This document shows positions 38,679 to 48,093 of a DNA stretch of 64,000 nt, one piece after another. The notes under the pieces were generated by a model that was not told the origin of the DNA, ran no database searches, and worked only from the letters and a program-made list of their open reading frames with translations. How positions within the stretch are numbered: the first letter of the stretch is position 1; each line of letters begins with the position of its first letter. Source of the DNA: Microtetraspora fusca (GTDB lineage: Bacteria; Actinomycetota; Actinomycetes; Streptosporangiales; Streptosporangiaceae); the NCBI RefSeq assembly GCF_001570365.1, contig NZ_BBYK01000042.1, positions 347,586 to 411,585 of the forward strand. Reading direction: 5' to 3'. The position numbers were made by a program, and so were the translations under genes.

Positions 38679-39038
38679 ATGACCAAGCTCGCCAGCGTGC
38701 ACGAGTACATCGCCTCCCTCCCCGAGTCGCAGCGCGAGATCGGCGAGAAGCTCCTGCCGCTCATCGAGGAGACGCTGCCCGGCGTCGGCGCGGTCTGGCA
38801 CGGGCACCCGGTGTGGAGCCTGGGCCCGGCCCCGGGCAAGCAGCCGGTCGCCTTCGTCAAGGCGTACGCGAACTACGTGACCTTCGGCCTCTGGCGCGGC
38901 CAGGAGATCGACGACCGCTCCGGCCGCCTCGAACCCGCCTCCCGGGCGATGGCCGCGGTCAAGCTCCGCTCGGTGGACGCGATCGACGCCGAGCTGTTCG
39001 CGGACTGGCTGCGCCAGGCCCGCGACCTGGAGGCGTGA
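38679..39038 (+). CDS. DUF1801 protein
   Basis: 119 residues from ATG 38679 with AAAGG upstream. Matches the YdhG/DUF1801-type family in size and in WHGHPVWSLGPAPGKQPVAFVKAY and the C-terminal AVKLRSVDAIDAELFADWL. It is 41 bp downstream of the DUF998 gene and probably co-transcribed. Converges with the siderophore operon, 14 bp apart. Function unknown. Confidence 0.8.
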   Translation: MTKLASVHEYIASLPESQREIGEKLLPLIEETLPGVGAVWHGHPVWSLGPAPGKQPVAFVKAYANYVTFGLWRGQEIDDRSGRLEPASRAMAAVKLRSVDAIDAELFADWLRQARDLEA

Positions 39039-39052
39039 CGGCGCCGTGGGCG

Positions 39053-40678
39053 TCAGGCGAGCGGGTTGGCGATCGGGACGTATCCGGCCGCACGGTCCGC
39101 GTCGCGCGCCCAGCGGACCCCGAGGTTGGCCTTCGCGGGGAGCGGCGCCCCCGCGAGCAGCTCGGCCAGCGGGGGCGGCGTGCCGTGTCCCTCCGCGTAC
39201 GCCGCGAGGACGTCACGGGCGGCCGACCACAGTTCGGGCAGGATGTCCCGCCCGGCGTGCTCGGCCACCGAGGCGGCGACCTCGGCGAGATGGTTGACCA
39301 TCAGGCAGTAGACGACGCGGTTCCAGCCGCGCTCCGCGTCGTACGTCAGCGCCGTGGCCACCTCCGGGGGAAGGTCGGACAGATCATGCCGATCCCGGAC
39401 GAGCTTCGTTCCCTCCATATCCCGAAATATGGCTTCAACAGGGAGATCGCGGTCGTCGGTCCCGACCAGCACGTTCTGCAGGTGGGGCTCCAGGACCACG
39501 CCATGCGTGAAATACGCGTCGAGCACCGGCGGCGCGACCCGCTCCACGTAGCACCGCCACCACACGAGGGGATCGGCCGTGCCGTACGGCCCCGGGCCGC
39601 TCGGGGAGGCGAGGGCTCCGGCGAGGACCGGGGTGACGCCGGGAGCGCACGCCGTCCACGGACCGGGCCGGAGGATCACGCCCAGCCCTTCGAGCAGCCG
39701 GACGCCGAGGTCCGCGGACCGGTAACCGGGCTCGGGCAGCCACCGCGTGCCGGGGAACTCGGCGGCCAGCCGTGCGAATACGGGGCCGAGCCGCCCGGTG
39801 AGCTCCACCGCGCCGATCAGCTCGTACCAGGCGTTCTTACGCACGCAGTTCGTGATCCGCACGTCGAGGCTGAACTTCAGGCACATCCCGGTCTTCGCGT
39901 CGTACACCGTGCGGACCGACGAGGTGGGGGCCACCGGCCGGGACGTCTCACCCAGATCGACCAGCCGCCCGTCGGCCAGGGGATCGCGCAGCTCGGCGGC
40001 GAGCAGGTCGAACTGCCACGGATGCGCCGGCAGCGGCACGTACCCCGAGGGCGCTTCGCCGAACAGGTCGAGCGCGGTGGCGTCGCCCCGCTCCGCGACC
40101 AGGTCGGCGCGCACGCCGAGCAGCCGGAGCGGGAACTCCGCGTGCGCCTCGGGCGCGTAGCGCAGCCAGCCGGACCCCTCCCGCGCCTTGGGCGAGGGGT
40201 GGAACGGGTGCCCCGCGACCAGCGCCTGCTCCGACGCGATCCACGGATCGCCGGGGGAGGCCGCCCGCTCGCGCGCCCGCAGCAGTGCGGCGATCGCCTC
40301 GCGGCTGCGCGCCACCTGCCCGGCGAACTCGTCGTTGCCTCCGGCGAGCTCCCGCTCCACCAGGGTGACCAGCATCTTCGAGGTGAGCGGCTGCCACGCG
40401 CCGCCCGAGAGCCACTCGGCCGGACCGTCGAAACGCAGCGCGATCCCGCCGTGGACCCGGGCCCGCAGCAGCGTCCCGGCCACCCGCAGCAGCAGGTACG
40501 GCTCGGCCGGCCAGACCTGCCCGCGCGGCCAGGCCACCTCGCGGACGCAGCAGCGCAGCAGCGCGCCCAGCGTCACCGCCTCCGCGACCGCGTGGCGGGC
40601 GTCCCCGGAACCCGGCGCGGAGCCGTCTTCCTGGGCGATCTCGTGCGTACGGCCCACCGCCGTGGATGCGGCGCTCAT
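39053..40678 (-). CDS. NIS siderophore synthetase (IucA/IucC family) 2
   Basis: 541 residues from ATG 40678, preceded by GAAGGAGATTGG. IucA/IucC motifs are present: HPFHPSPKAREG, PLPAHPWQF, APTSSVRTVYDA, KFSLDVRITNCVRKN, HGVVLEPHLQNVLV and RDMEGTKLV (with the FhuF-like C-terminal part). These enzymes adenylate a carboxylate such as citrate and join it to an amine or alcohol. It is the third gene of the operon, 50 bp after the second synthetase. The specific siderophore is not predictable. Confidence 0.9.
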   Translation of the reverse strand: MSAASTAVGRTHEIAQEDGSAPGSGDARHAVAEAVTLGALLRCCVREVAWPRGQVWPAEPYLLLRVAGTLLRARVHGGIALRFDGPAEWLSGGAWQPLTSKMLVTLVERELAGGNDEFAGQVARSREAIAALLRARERAASPGDPWIASEQALVAGHPFHPSPKAREGSGWLRYAPEAHAEFPLRLLGVRADLVAERGDATALDLFGEAPSGYVPLPAHPWQFDLLAAELRDPLADGRLVDLGETSRPVAPTSSVRTVYDAKTGMCLKFSLDVRITNCVRKNAWYELIGAVELTGRLGPVFARLAAEFPGTRWLPEPGYRSADLGVRLLEGLGVILRPGPWTACAPGVTPVLAGALASPSGPGPYGTADPLVWWRCYVERVAPPVLDAYFTHGVVLEPHLQNVLVGTDDRDLPVEAIFRDMEGTKLVRDRHDLSDLPPEVATALTYDAERGWNRVVYCLMVNHLAEVAASVAEHAGRDILPELWSAARDVLAAYAEGHGTPPPLAELLAGAPLPAKANLGVRWARDADRAAGYVPIANPLA

Positions 40679-40728
40679 CCAATCTCCTTCGGCCTGGAGG
40701 ACTCCCGTCCGCGATCCGGGGGAGGAGG

Positions 40729-42414
40729 TCAACGCGGGAAGCGGAGGTAGTTCGGCCCGCTGGTGCCGTAAAACTTGTTGACGTCCCTGGCGCCCGTCCG
40801 TTGCTTGTCGACCAGGGTCGCGGCGGTGACCATGGACTTGCCGACCAGCCGGGCCGCGTCCAGCGTCCTGGCCCGCAGCAGGCGGGCCATCGGGTGCTCG
40901 CCGTACTCCGCGAGCGCGCCGTCGAGCGCCTCGCGTACCAGCCCGGCCGCGTCCTCGACCGCCCCGAACGCGACGGCCGCGGCGGACAGATGCAGGGTGA
41001 TCGTCACGAACACGTCGGCGAGGGAGTGCGGGTCGTCGGTCAGCATGCGTTCGTCGGCGAAGTCCGGTACGGCCAGCCCGGCCGCGGCCAGCCGGTCCGG
41101 CGCGGCGAGGAGGCCGTCGTTGTCCTTCACCATCAGCCGCGTCGTGCCGTCCGCGAAGACCAGCGAGAGGTTCTGCTGGTGCGCCTCCAAGGCGATGCCG
41201 TACCGGACGAAGAGCCGGACGTTCCACGCGAAGAGCAGGGTCAGGTACTCGCGGAGCAGCGCCCTGACGTCGCCTCCCCGGAACCGCGCGGCCAGCTCGG
41301 GCAGCACGCCGGGCGCCGCCAGCGCCGCCACGGGCACGATCTCGCCGGGAGGCAGCCGCCGGACCATCCAGCCGAGGTACTCGTGCCCGGCGTGACCGTG
41401 GACCTGCTCGTCGGCGAGGAGCACCGGCAGGTCCGGCTCGGCGCCGAGCACCTCGCGCAGCAGCCGTTCGGCGAGCGCGCCGTCCCGCAGCGTGGCGGGC
41501 TTGATCGACCGCCGGTTGCGCAGCCCGAGCGTGCTCGTCGGGATCGGCAGCTTGAGGTGCAGCCGTTCGCCGGCCACCACGGTGCGCATCGACAGCGTCG
41601 GCCGCACCCGCAGGTACGGCACGCCCGCCACGATGACGCCGGGGATCCCGGTGACCACCGGCAGCGCGAGCGGATGCACCGGGAAGAGCACGTGCGTGTC
41701 CGCCAGCCGGTCGGGCAACCCCACGTCGGCGGGCCGCGGGAAGAGCGCGGGAGCGTGATCCGGGACCACCGCCGGGGACACGCGGGAAACCGGCCCCGAG
41801 ACCACCTCCTGCGCCGCGCGGGAGACGGTCTCCGAAAGCGCGCCCCGGCGGACGCCCGGGAAGGTCTGCGCCTCGGCCGAGAGCGTGACGCGCTCCCGGG
41901 GCACCGCGGCCCAGCGCAGCTCGAACGCGGGCGCGAACTCGGGGGCGTACGCGAGCAGACCCTCGGCGGGGACGCCGAGGCGGCAGCGCGCCGTCGGGTA
42001 CACGGGGTGGTCCACGGCCGCCGCGAGCGCCTCGTATCGGATCGGGCCAGGCACCCGCTCCAGCGCCCGCGCCCCGTGCCGGTCGTGGAGTTCGAGCGCG
42101 GCGAGCGTCTCGTGGCACTCGGTGGCGAAGGCGGCGACCCCTGCGGTGTCGGCCGGCGTCGCCACCGCCTCCAGCGTCTCCAGGACCTCCGCGAGGGTGA
42201 GCGTCTCCTCCGGGGCGATCGAGAAGTCCTGGAACAGGCCGCCGGGCGCGAGCCGCACCCTCCGGCCGGACGCGAGCACGAGGGCGACCCCCTCCCTGTC
42301 ACGTTTCAACCGCGACGCGATGCCCGCGAAGTCCTCGCGGAGCAGCGCGTTCAGCACCCGGGCGGCCAGGTACGGCTCCCGCCCCACCGGCCGCACCCCG
42401 GCCACCGCGCTCAT
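40729..42414 (-). CDS. NIS siderophore synthetase (IucA/IucC family) 1
   Basis: 561 residues. Shows the same family signatures in divergent form: HPLALPVVTGIPG, RPTLSMRTVVAG, HLKLPIPTSTLGLRNRRSI, YGIALEAHQQNLSLVF and MVKDNDGLL. The start codon overlaps the stop of the ATP-grasp gene by 4 bp (ATGA), so translation is coupled. Two different synthetases in one operon fit stepwise condensation of two amine or carboxylate units. Confidence 0.9.
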   Translation of the reverse strand: MSAVAGVRPVGREPYLAARVLNALLREDFAGIASRLKRDREGVALVLASGRRVRLAPGGLFQDFSIAPEETLTLAEVLETLEAVATPADTAGVAAFATECHETLAALELHDRHGARALERVPGPIRYEALAAAVDHPVYPTARCRLGVPAEGLLAYAPEFAPAFELRWAAVPRERVTLSAEAQTFPGVRRGALSETVSRAAQEVVSGPVSRVSPAVVPDHAPALFPRPADVGLPDRLADTHVLFPVHPLALPVVTGIPGVIVAGVPYLRVRPTLSMRTVVAGERLHLKLPIPTSTLGLRNRRSIKPATLRDGALAERLLREVLGAEPDLPVLLADEQVHGHAGHEYLGWMVRRLPPGEIVPVAALAAPGVLPELAARFRGGDVRALLREYLTLLFAWNVRLFVRYGIALEAHQQNLSLVFADGTTRLMVKDNDGLLAAPDRLAAAGLAVPDFADERMLTDDPHSLADVFVTITLHLSAAAVAFGAVEDAAGLVREALDGALAEYGEHPMARLLRARTLDAARLVGKSMVTAATLVDKQRTGARDVNKFYGTSGPNYLRFPR

Positions 42415-43592
42415 CCGATCACCCACGGCCGCTCGGCGCGGAACGCCGCCACGGCGGCGTCGACCCGGGCGCGGTCCGGCCCGACGGCACGGAGGAGGCC
42501 CAGATAGTCGCGGTTGGTGTGGGTCAGCTCGACCCGGTCGCCCACCCGGCGCAGCGGCCGGTGCCACAGGCGGACCCCGTCGCGCTCTCGCGGCCCCTCG
42601 CCCGGAGGCGGGGCCGCGGTCACCAGGCCGGAGCGGTCCGCGACGAGGCTGACCACCGCGCCGTGCCCGGCCGCGGCCGCCTCCTGGGGGCGCGGCAGCG
42701 GCTCGCCCGCGTGCACGCGCAATATCCACTCGAAGAGCGGCGCCCCGATCATGTCGGCGAGCAGGAGGTCGCAGTTGTCGCCGATGACGCGGTAGTTCAC
42801 CTCGACGATCCGGGGCCCGTCCGGCGTCACGACGTACTCGGTGTGGCACGCGCCGAAGCCCACGCCGAGCGCGGCCAGCGCGGCCAGCGCGTGGTCACGC
42901 GCGCCCGGGGGTGGCTCCGGATCCCAGTCGAGCCGTTCCTCGACGAAGTGCGGCAGCGGGCCGAGCGTGGTGCGGAAGCCCCCCAGAACGGCCACCGTGC
43001 GGCCGTCCCCGAGGGTCTCCAGGGTGTGGAGGGGGCCGTCGAGATACTCCTCGGCCACCAGCGTCTCCCCGGGCCGCCGCGTCCTGATCTCGGCGACCGC
43101 CTCGGCCAGCTCGCCGGCGTCCCGGGCCAGCGTCACGTCCTCGCTCGCCACCCCCATGGCGGGCTTCACCACCACCGGGTACGGCAGGGCCTCCGGCAGG
43201 CCCGCCCCCGGCGTGAGCCGTACGGACCGGACGGACTCGACGGGGGCGAGCCGTTCGCGGGTGAGGGCCTTGTTCTTCGCGGTGACGCAGGCGCGCCAGT
43301 CCTTGCCCGGCAGGCCGAAATACTCGGCGACCAGGGCGGTTTCCGCCTGGATGTGGTCGGAGTTGGTGAAGACGACGCCCGGCGGGTGGTGCCGGGCGAT
43401 GGTGTCGACGACGGCCCGGACGTCCCGCACGTCGGTCTCGATGGTCTCGATGGTCTCGATGGTCTCGAACCCGGGATACCCGGCGGGATGGTCGGTCAGG
43501 ATCGTCACGTCCCACCCCAGAGCCTCGGCGGCGGGCAGGAAGCCGGCGGTGACCGAGTCGGTGGGATTCAGCGAGGTGAGGTACAGCCGCAC
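42411..43592 (-). CDS. ATP-grasp ligase of siderophore operon
   Basis: 393 residues. ATP-grasp features: VVKPAMGVASEDV, LVAEEYLDGPLHTLE, and EVNYRVIGDNCDLLL for Mg2+. ATP-grasp enzymes join a carboxylate to an amine through an acyl phosphate. It is the first gene of the operon and lies 12 bp from an iron box, so it should be induced on iron starvation. Near residue 45 the sequence ETIETIETIET reflects four 9-bp DNA repeats that could slip in frame. Domain family is clear; substrate unknown. Confidence 0.85.
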   Translation of the reverse strand: MRLYLTSLNPTDSVTAGFLPAAEALGWDVTILTDHPAGYPGFETIETIETIETDVRDVRAVVDTIARHHPPGVVFTNSDHIQAETALVAEYFGLPGKDWRACVTAKNKALTRERLAPVESVRSVRLTPGAGLPEALPYPVVVKPAMGVASEDVTLARDAGELAEAVAEIRTRRPGETLVAEEYLDGPLHTLETLGDGRTVAVLGGFRTTLGPLPHFVEERLDWDPEPPPGARDHALAALAALGVGFGACHTEYVVTPDGPRIVEVNYRVIGDNCDLLLADMIGAPLFEWILRVHAGEPLPRPQEAAAAGHGAVVSLVADRSGLVTAAPPPGEGPRERDGVRLWHRPLRRVGDRVELTHTNRDYLGLLRAVGPDRARVDAAVAAFRAERPWVIG

Positions 43593-43604
43593 GCAGGGAC
43601 CCCC

Positions 43605-43623
43605 GAAGGTAAGGCTAACCTAA
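43605..43623 (-). promoter_or_regulatory. IdeR/DmdR-type iron box
   Basis: On the minus strand the 19-mer TTAGGTTAGCCTTACCTTC matches the actinobacterial iron-box consensus (TTAGGTTAGSCTAACCTAA) except near its 3' end. It lies 12 bp upstream of the ATP-grasp start and 57 bp from nudC, so Fe-loaded IdeR/DmdR is expected to repress the siderophore operon. Confidence 0.85.
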
Positions 43624-43679
43624 CTCGCTCATCCTAGCCTTCGAGAGATCATTTTGGTGGCGAATGGAAAGATAGGCGA

Positions 43680-44618
43680 GTGGAAACGACTGACGGGCTC
43701 ATGGGGCCGTTGCTGCTGTCGCGCGGAGTCGTCGACCGTTCGGCCGCGCTGCGCAACGACGAGGACTGGTTGCGGCGCGTCTGGGCCGAGGAGACGACCC
43801 GCGTCCTGCTCGTGCACGAGGGCAGGACCCTGGTCCGAAGTCGCGGCACGGAGACGACCCTGACCCTGATGTCGCCCGCCGAGGCCCCGGAAGGGCCGCG
43901 CTACCTGCTCGGCGTCGACGCCGCGGGCGTGCCGTACTTCGCGGTCAAGACGCCGCTGCCGGACGAGATCACCGACGGACCCGCGCCGGAGGACGGCCCG
44001 TACGGCGCTCCGATGGGGCTGCGCCGGGCCGGAGCCCTGCTCGACGACCGGGACGCCGGTCTCTTCGTCTACGCGGTGGCGCTGGAGGCGTGGCACGCCG
44101 GGCACGGGCACTGCCCGCGCTGCGGAAGCCGCACCGACGTCGCGGCGTCGGGCCACGTGCGCGTCTGTCCCGACGACGGCAGCCAGCACTTCCCCCGGGT
44201 GGACCCCGCCGTGATCATGCTGGTGCGTGACGAGAACGACCGGGCGCTGCTGGCCAGGGGTCCGCAGTGGCCGGAGGGCCGGATGTCGGTGCTCGCCGGG
44301 TTCGTCGAGCCGGGCGAGTCGCTGGAACAGGCCGTCGTGCGCGAGGTCCTCGAAGAGGTCGGCGTCGTCGCGACCGACGCCCGATACATGGGCAGCCAGC
44401 CGTGGCCGTTCCCGCGCAGCCTGATGGTCGGGTTCTTCGCCCGCGCGCTGACCACGGAGCTCCGGCCGGACGCGGAGGAGATCGCCGAGGCTCGCTGGTG
44501 GACCAGGGAGGAGCTGGGCGCGGCCGTGCGCTCCGGAGAGCTGGGCCTGCCGTCCCAGCTCTCGATCGCCCGCAGGCTCATCGAGACCTGGTACGGCGCG
44601 CGCATCGACGGCGACTGA
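43680..44618 (+). CDS. nudC: NADH pyrophosphatase NudC
   Basis: 312 residues from GTG. A zinc ribbon starts with HCPRCGSRTDVAASGHVRVC, the Nudix box is GFVEPGESLEQAVVREVLEEVGV, and the NudC-specific SQPWPFPRSLM follows. NudC cleaves NAD(H) to NMN(H) and AMP and removes NAD caps from RNA. In the ribbon the fourth zinc ligand is not an obvious cysteine (CPDDGSQH follows), so zinc binding may be altered. The syntenic partner in mycobacteria is Rv3199c. Confidence 0.92.
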   Translation: METTDGLMGPLLLSRGVVDRSAALRNDEDWLRRVWAEETTRVLLVHEGRTLVRSRGTETTLTLMSPAEAPEGPRYLLGVDAAGVPYFAVKTPLPDEITDGPAPEDGPYGAPMGLRRAGALLDDRDAGLFVYAVALEAWHAGHGHCPRCGSRTDVAASGHVRVCPDDGSQHFPRVDPAVIMLVRDENDRALLARGPQWPEGRMSVLAGFVEPGESLEQAVVREVLEEVGVVATDARYMGSQPWPFPRSLMVGFFARALTTELRPDAEEIAEARWWTREELGAAVRSGELGLPSQLSIARRLIETWYGARIDGD

Positions 44619-44622
44619 GCCC

Positions 44623-44652
44623 GGGGGCGCCGGCCGGAACGGCGGCGCCCCC
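44623..44652. terminator. Terminator between nudC and mycoredoxin
   Basis: A 10-bp perfect GC stem (44623-44632 with 44643-44652) lies between two convergent genes. No T-run is clear; probable bidirectional terminator. Confidence 0.6.
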
Positions 44653-44678
44653 ACAGGTCGAACAGGTCCGGGAGAGGG

Positions 44679-44918
44679 TCAGCAGGCGCCGGTGAGGTGC
44701 CGCTTGACCTCGGCCACCGACGGGTTCGTCATCGTGTGGCAGTCGGCGACCACGGTCGGCACCACCTGGTTGCCGTTGTTCACGCTCATCACGAATTCCG
44801 CGGCGTCCGGATGCCGCTCGATGTCGATCTCCTCGAAGGCGATGCCCTCGCGGGTGAGCTGGCCCTTCAGCCGCTTGCAGGGGCCGCACCAACTGGTCGT
44901 GTAGACGGTGAGCGCCAT
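44679..44918 (-). CDS. mrx1: Mycoredoxin (glutaredoxin-like)
   Basis: 79 residues from ATG 44918, preceded by GAAGGGACGAAG. Thioredoxin-fold protein with active site WCGPC (mycobacterial Mrx1 has CGYC), cis-proline in QVVPTVV and TMTNPSVAEVKRHL. Mycoredoxin reduces mixed disulphides between proteins and mycothiol. It lies between nudC and uvrD2 as in M. tuberculosis (Rv3198A). A start seven codons upstream is less well placed. Confidence 0.87.
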   Translation of the reverse strand: MALTVYTTSWCGPCKRLKGQLTREGIAFEEIDIERHPDAAEFVMSVNNGNQVVPTVVADCHTMTNPSVAEVKRHLTGAC

Positions 44919-45001
44919 CTTCGTCCCTTCGTGTGTCATGAGCAGTCATTGACAACACAACGGACTGCCGCCCGTGTTCCCGGGAGTTCGCGGAGCGACG
45001 G

Positions 45002-45919
45002 CTACTTGGCCAGGCGGGACGCGATCCAGGACTGCACGCCCTCGGCCACGCCCGGCTCGCGGTAGAGCAACGAGCTGTGCTGCACGCCGGGCACCGTCCG
45101 GATGGTCATCTTCACGCCCACCTCGTCGAGCGTCTGCTTGAGCAGCTCGCTCTGGTACGGCGGCACGAACTCGTTGTCCGAGTGGACCGTGAGCATCGGG
45201 GCGTCGCCCGCGCTCGCGTGGAACGCCACCTCCATGCTCGACCAGACCTTGGGGCACTGGGTCGGCACGCAGCCGCCCGCCAGCGCCACCGTCGCCTTGC
45301 GGAGCTTGCGCTGGTAGGCGTCCCCGTCGGCGTCGCCGTCGCTGTACGCCGTCAGCGGCGAGACCACCGGGGAGATGCCGGCGACGCCGCGCAGGCCGGG
45401 GAGGCCGTCGCCGTACGTGCCGACGGCGGTGGCGATGTGCCCGCCCGCGGAGAAGCCGAGCACGACGTAGCGGTCCGGGTCCATGTTGAACGTCTCGGCG
45501 TGCCTGCGCATGGTGGCGATGGCGTTGAGCGCGTCACTCCGCTGCGCGGGCCACGGGGCGTCGCCCGAGAGCCGGTAGTTGATCGAGATGACGGTGTAGC
45601 CGAGCTGGGCGTAGCTCTGGCTGATCGAGGCCGTGGACTTCTTGTCGCCGCCCGACCACCATCCGCCGTGGATGATGAACACCGCCGGGTGCCGCTCTCC
45701 GGTGTTGTGCCACCACACGTCGATGCGCTGCCGCGGGTGCGCGCCGTACGAGAAGGTGCGGACGTTGGTGTCGGAAGGGAGCGGAACGGCGGATACCGTG
45801 GCGGAGGTCGTGGGACTGGGCGACGGCGTCGGGTCGCCCGCCGCGGCGGCGGCGCCCGTCGACGGGAGCAGAACGGCAGCGAGGGCTAAGGATCCGACAC
45901 CTACCGCTGTCCTTCGCAC
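45002..45919 (-). CDS. Secreted alpha/beta hydrolase (esterase-like)
   Basis: 305 residues. A Sec signal peptide ends near GAAAA and a Thr/Pro/Ser linker follows. The catalytic fold shows FIIHGGWWSGGDKKS (HGGWW oxyanion motif), VLGFSAGGHIATAVG (nucleophile Ser), SDNEFVPP for the acid and GVQHSSLLY for His. This belongs with BD-FAE/acetylesterase-type enzymes. Probably extracellular, acting on esters of polysaccharides or small molecules. It is not part of the conserved synteny and may be an accessory gene. Confidence 0.85.
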   Translation of the reverse strand: MRRTAVGVGSLALAAVLLPSTGAAAAAGDPTPSPSPTTSATVSAVPLPSDTNVRTFSYGAHPRQRIDVWWHNTGERHPAVFIIHGGWWSGGDKKSTASISQSYAQLGYTVISINYRLSGDAPWPAQRSDALNAIATMRRHAETFNMDPDRYVVLGFSAGGHIATAVGTYGDGLPGLRGVAGISPVVSPLTAYSDGDADGDAYQRKLRKATVALAGGCVPTQCPKVWSSMEVAFHASAGDAPMLTVHSDNEFVPPYQSELLKQTLDEVGVKMTIRTVPGVQHSSLLYREPGVAEGVQSWIASRLAK

Positions 45920-46032
45920 TGCTCGGTCCTCCTTCGGAGCCGGGGTCCCTGTGGGTAAACCACGCCGCCTCTGTTAGTTGCTGGAAGGATGATGCCAGTT
46001 CATCCGTCCGCACCGCATGTTGGGAGCGTTAC

Positions 46033-48081
46033 GTGGACGTCCTCGCCGGGCTGGATCCAGAGCAGCGTGACGTCGCCGAGTCCGTACGCGGTCCGGTGTG
46101 CGTGCTGGCAGGAGCAGGCACGGGCAAGACCCGGGCCATCACCCATCGCATCGCGTACGCGGTGCAGTCCGGGGTGGTCGAGCCGCAGTGCGTCCTCGCT
46201 GTGACCTTCACCACACGGGCGGCCGGAGAGCTCAGGCAGCGGTTGCGCCGGCTGGGCGCTGCGGGGGTGCAGGCCCGCACCTTCCACGCGGCGGCGCTGC
46301 GCCAGCTCAGCTACTTCTGGCCGCGCGTGATCGGCGGTGACACGCCCCAGGTCGTGGAGTCCAAGCTGCCGCTGCTCGTCGAGGCGTGCCGCATGCTCAG
46401 GAGGAACCCCGACCGCGGCGAGCTGCGCGACGTCGCGAGCGAGATCGAGTGGGCCAAGGTCACCCAGACCGGCCCCGAGGACTACCCGGCCGCCGCGCTC
46501 AAGGCCCGGCGCACGCCGCCGATCGCCTCCGAGGAGGTGGCCCGCCTCTACGAGGCGTACGAGGAGCTGCGCCGCCGTCGCAACCTGATCGACTTCGAGA
46601 CCATCCTCGAGCTGACCGCCGCGGTGATCACCGAGCACCGGGAGGTCGCCGCGCAGGTCCGCCAGCAGTACCGCTACTTCGTGGTGGACGAGTTCCAGGA
46701 CGTCAACCCGCTGCAGAAGCTGCTGCTCGACACCTGGCTCGGCGGGCGCGACGACCTGTGCGTGGTCGGCGATCCCAACCAGACCATCTACTCCTTCACC
46801 GGCGCGACCCCGCTCTACCTGACGAACTTCGCCGTCGAGCACCCTTCGGCCACGGTGATCCGGCTGGTCCGCGACTACCGTTCCACCCCGCAGGTGGTCG
46901 GGCTCGCCAACCGCGTCATGGCGCGCTCGCCGCACCGGCTGGAGCTGGTCGCGCAGCGCCCGGAGGGCCCCGAACCTGTCTTCACCGAGTACGACGACGA
47001 GCCGTCCGAGGCGATGGGCGTCGCGCTGACCGTGAAGAAGCTCATGGCCGACGGCGTGCCCCCCCGGGAGATCGCCGTGCTCTTCCGCGTCAACGCGCAG
47101 TCCGAGGCGTACGAGCAGGCGTTCGCCGAGGCCCGCGTGCCGTACGTGCTGCGCGGCGCGGAGCGGTTCTTCGAGCGCCCGGAGGTGCGGCAGGCCGTGG
47201 TCCTGCTGCGCGGCGCCGCCCGCTCGGCGAACGACGAGGAGCCGCTCGCGCCGGCCGTCCACGCGATCCTCTCGGGGATCGGCCTCACCCCGGAGCCGCC
47301 CGGTGGCGGCAGCGCCCGGGAGAAGTGGGAGTCGCTCAAGGCGCTGGCCGACCTCGCCGAGGACATGGCGGCCGAGGGCGGGGACCTGCCCGCCTTCGTC
47401 GCCGAGCTGGAGCGCCGGGCCATGGAGCAGCACGCGCCGCCGGTCGAGGGCGTGACGCTCGCCTCGCTGCACGCCGCCAAGGGCCTGGAGTGGGACGCCG
47501 TCTTCCTCGTCGGACTCACCGACGGCATGGTCCCGATCGTGTACGCCGAGACCCCCGAGCAGATCGAGGAGGAGCGGCGCCTCCTCTACGTGGGCGTGAC
47601 CCGCGCCCGCGAGCACCTCCACATGTCCTGGGCGCTGGCCCGCTCCCCGGGCGGCCGCCGGTCGCGCCGGCCGTCCCGGTTCCTCGACGGCCTCTCCCCG
47701 CTGACCGCGAGCGCGCCGCCGAAAGCGGAGCGCCGGACGCCGTCCAGGAAGGTGGCGCAACCCGTCCAGTGCCGCATCTGCGGCAGGTCCCTCGCGACGG
47801 CCGCCGAGCAGAAGCTGGGCCGCTGCGCCGGCTGCCCGGCGGACTATGACGAGGAACTGCTGGAGAAGCTCAAGGCCTGGCGCTCCTCCGTCGCCAAGGA
47901 GAACAAGGTCCCGGCGTACGTCGTCTTCACCGACGTGACGCTCCAGGCGATCGCCGAGCGGGTGCCCGTCTCGGAGGACGACCTTCTGCAGATCGCGGGG
48001 ATAGGACGGGTCAAATTGGACCGGTATGGTGACGCTGTGCTCGACCTGTGCCGTTCCGCCGCCGGAGTCTCCGGTGAGTAA
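46033..48081 (+). CDS. uvrD2: DNA helicase UvrD2
   Basis: 682 residues from GTG. SF1A motifs: AGAGTGKTRAI (about residues 25-35), TFTTRAAGEL, DEFQDVNPLQ near 218, GDPNQTIYSFTGA, HAAKGLEWDAVFLVG and YVGVTRAREHL. A tetracysteine cluster (CRIC near 580 and CAGC) follows, then an HRDC domain (about 606-675). This is the layout of mycobacterial UvrD2. It precedes tesB and the whiB7 locus as in the Rv3198c region. Confidence 0.95.
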   Translation: MDVLAGLDPEQRDVAESVRGPVCVLAGAGTGKTRAITHRIAYAVQSGVVEPQCVLAVTFTTRAAGELRQRLRRLGAAGVQARTFHAAALRQLSYFWPRVIGGDTPQVVESKLPLLVEACRMLRRNPDRGELRDVASEIEWAKVTQTGPEDYPAAALKARRTPPIASEEVARLYEAYEELRRRRNLIDFETILELTAAVITEHREVAAQVRQQYRYFVVDEFQDVNPLQKLLLDTWLGGRDDLCVVGDPNQTIYSFTGATPLYLTNFAVEHPSATVIRLVRDYRSTPQVVGLANRVMARSPHRLELVAQRPEGPEPVFTEYDDEPSEAMGVALTVKKLMADGVPPREIAVLFRVNAQSEAYEQAFAEARVPYVLRGAERFFERPEVRQAVVLLRGAARSANDEEPLAPAVHAILSGIGLTPEPPGGGSAREKWESLKALADLAEDMAAEGGDLPAFVAELERRAMEQHAPPVEGVTLASLHAAKGLEWDAVFLVGLTDGMVPIVYAETPEQIEEERRLLYVGVTRAREHLHMSWALARSPGGRRSRRPSRFLDGLSPLTASAPPKAERRTPSRKVAQPVQCRICGRSLATAAEQKLGRCAGCPADYDEELLEKLKAWRSSVAKENKVPAYVVFTDVTLQAIAERVPVSEDDLLQIAGIGRVKLDRYGDAVLDLCRSAAGVSGE

Positions 48082-48093
48082 TGGAGGTTCTCG

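Noticed and set aside
39053..42118. A single 1021-residue frame that would fuse the two NIS synthetases
   Set aside because: The first 450 residues are the out-of-frame antisense of the other synthetase. ATG 40678 with GAAGGAG gives a complete IucA/IucC protein, so it is two genes.
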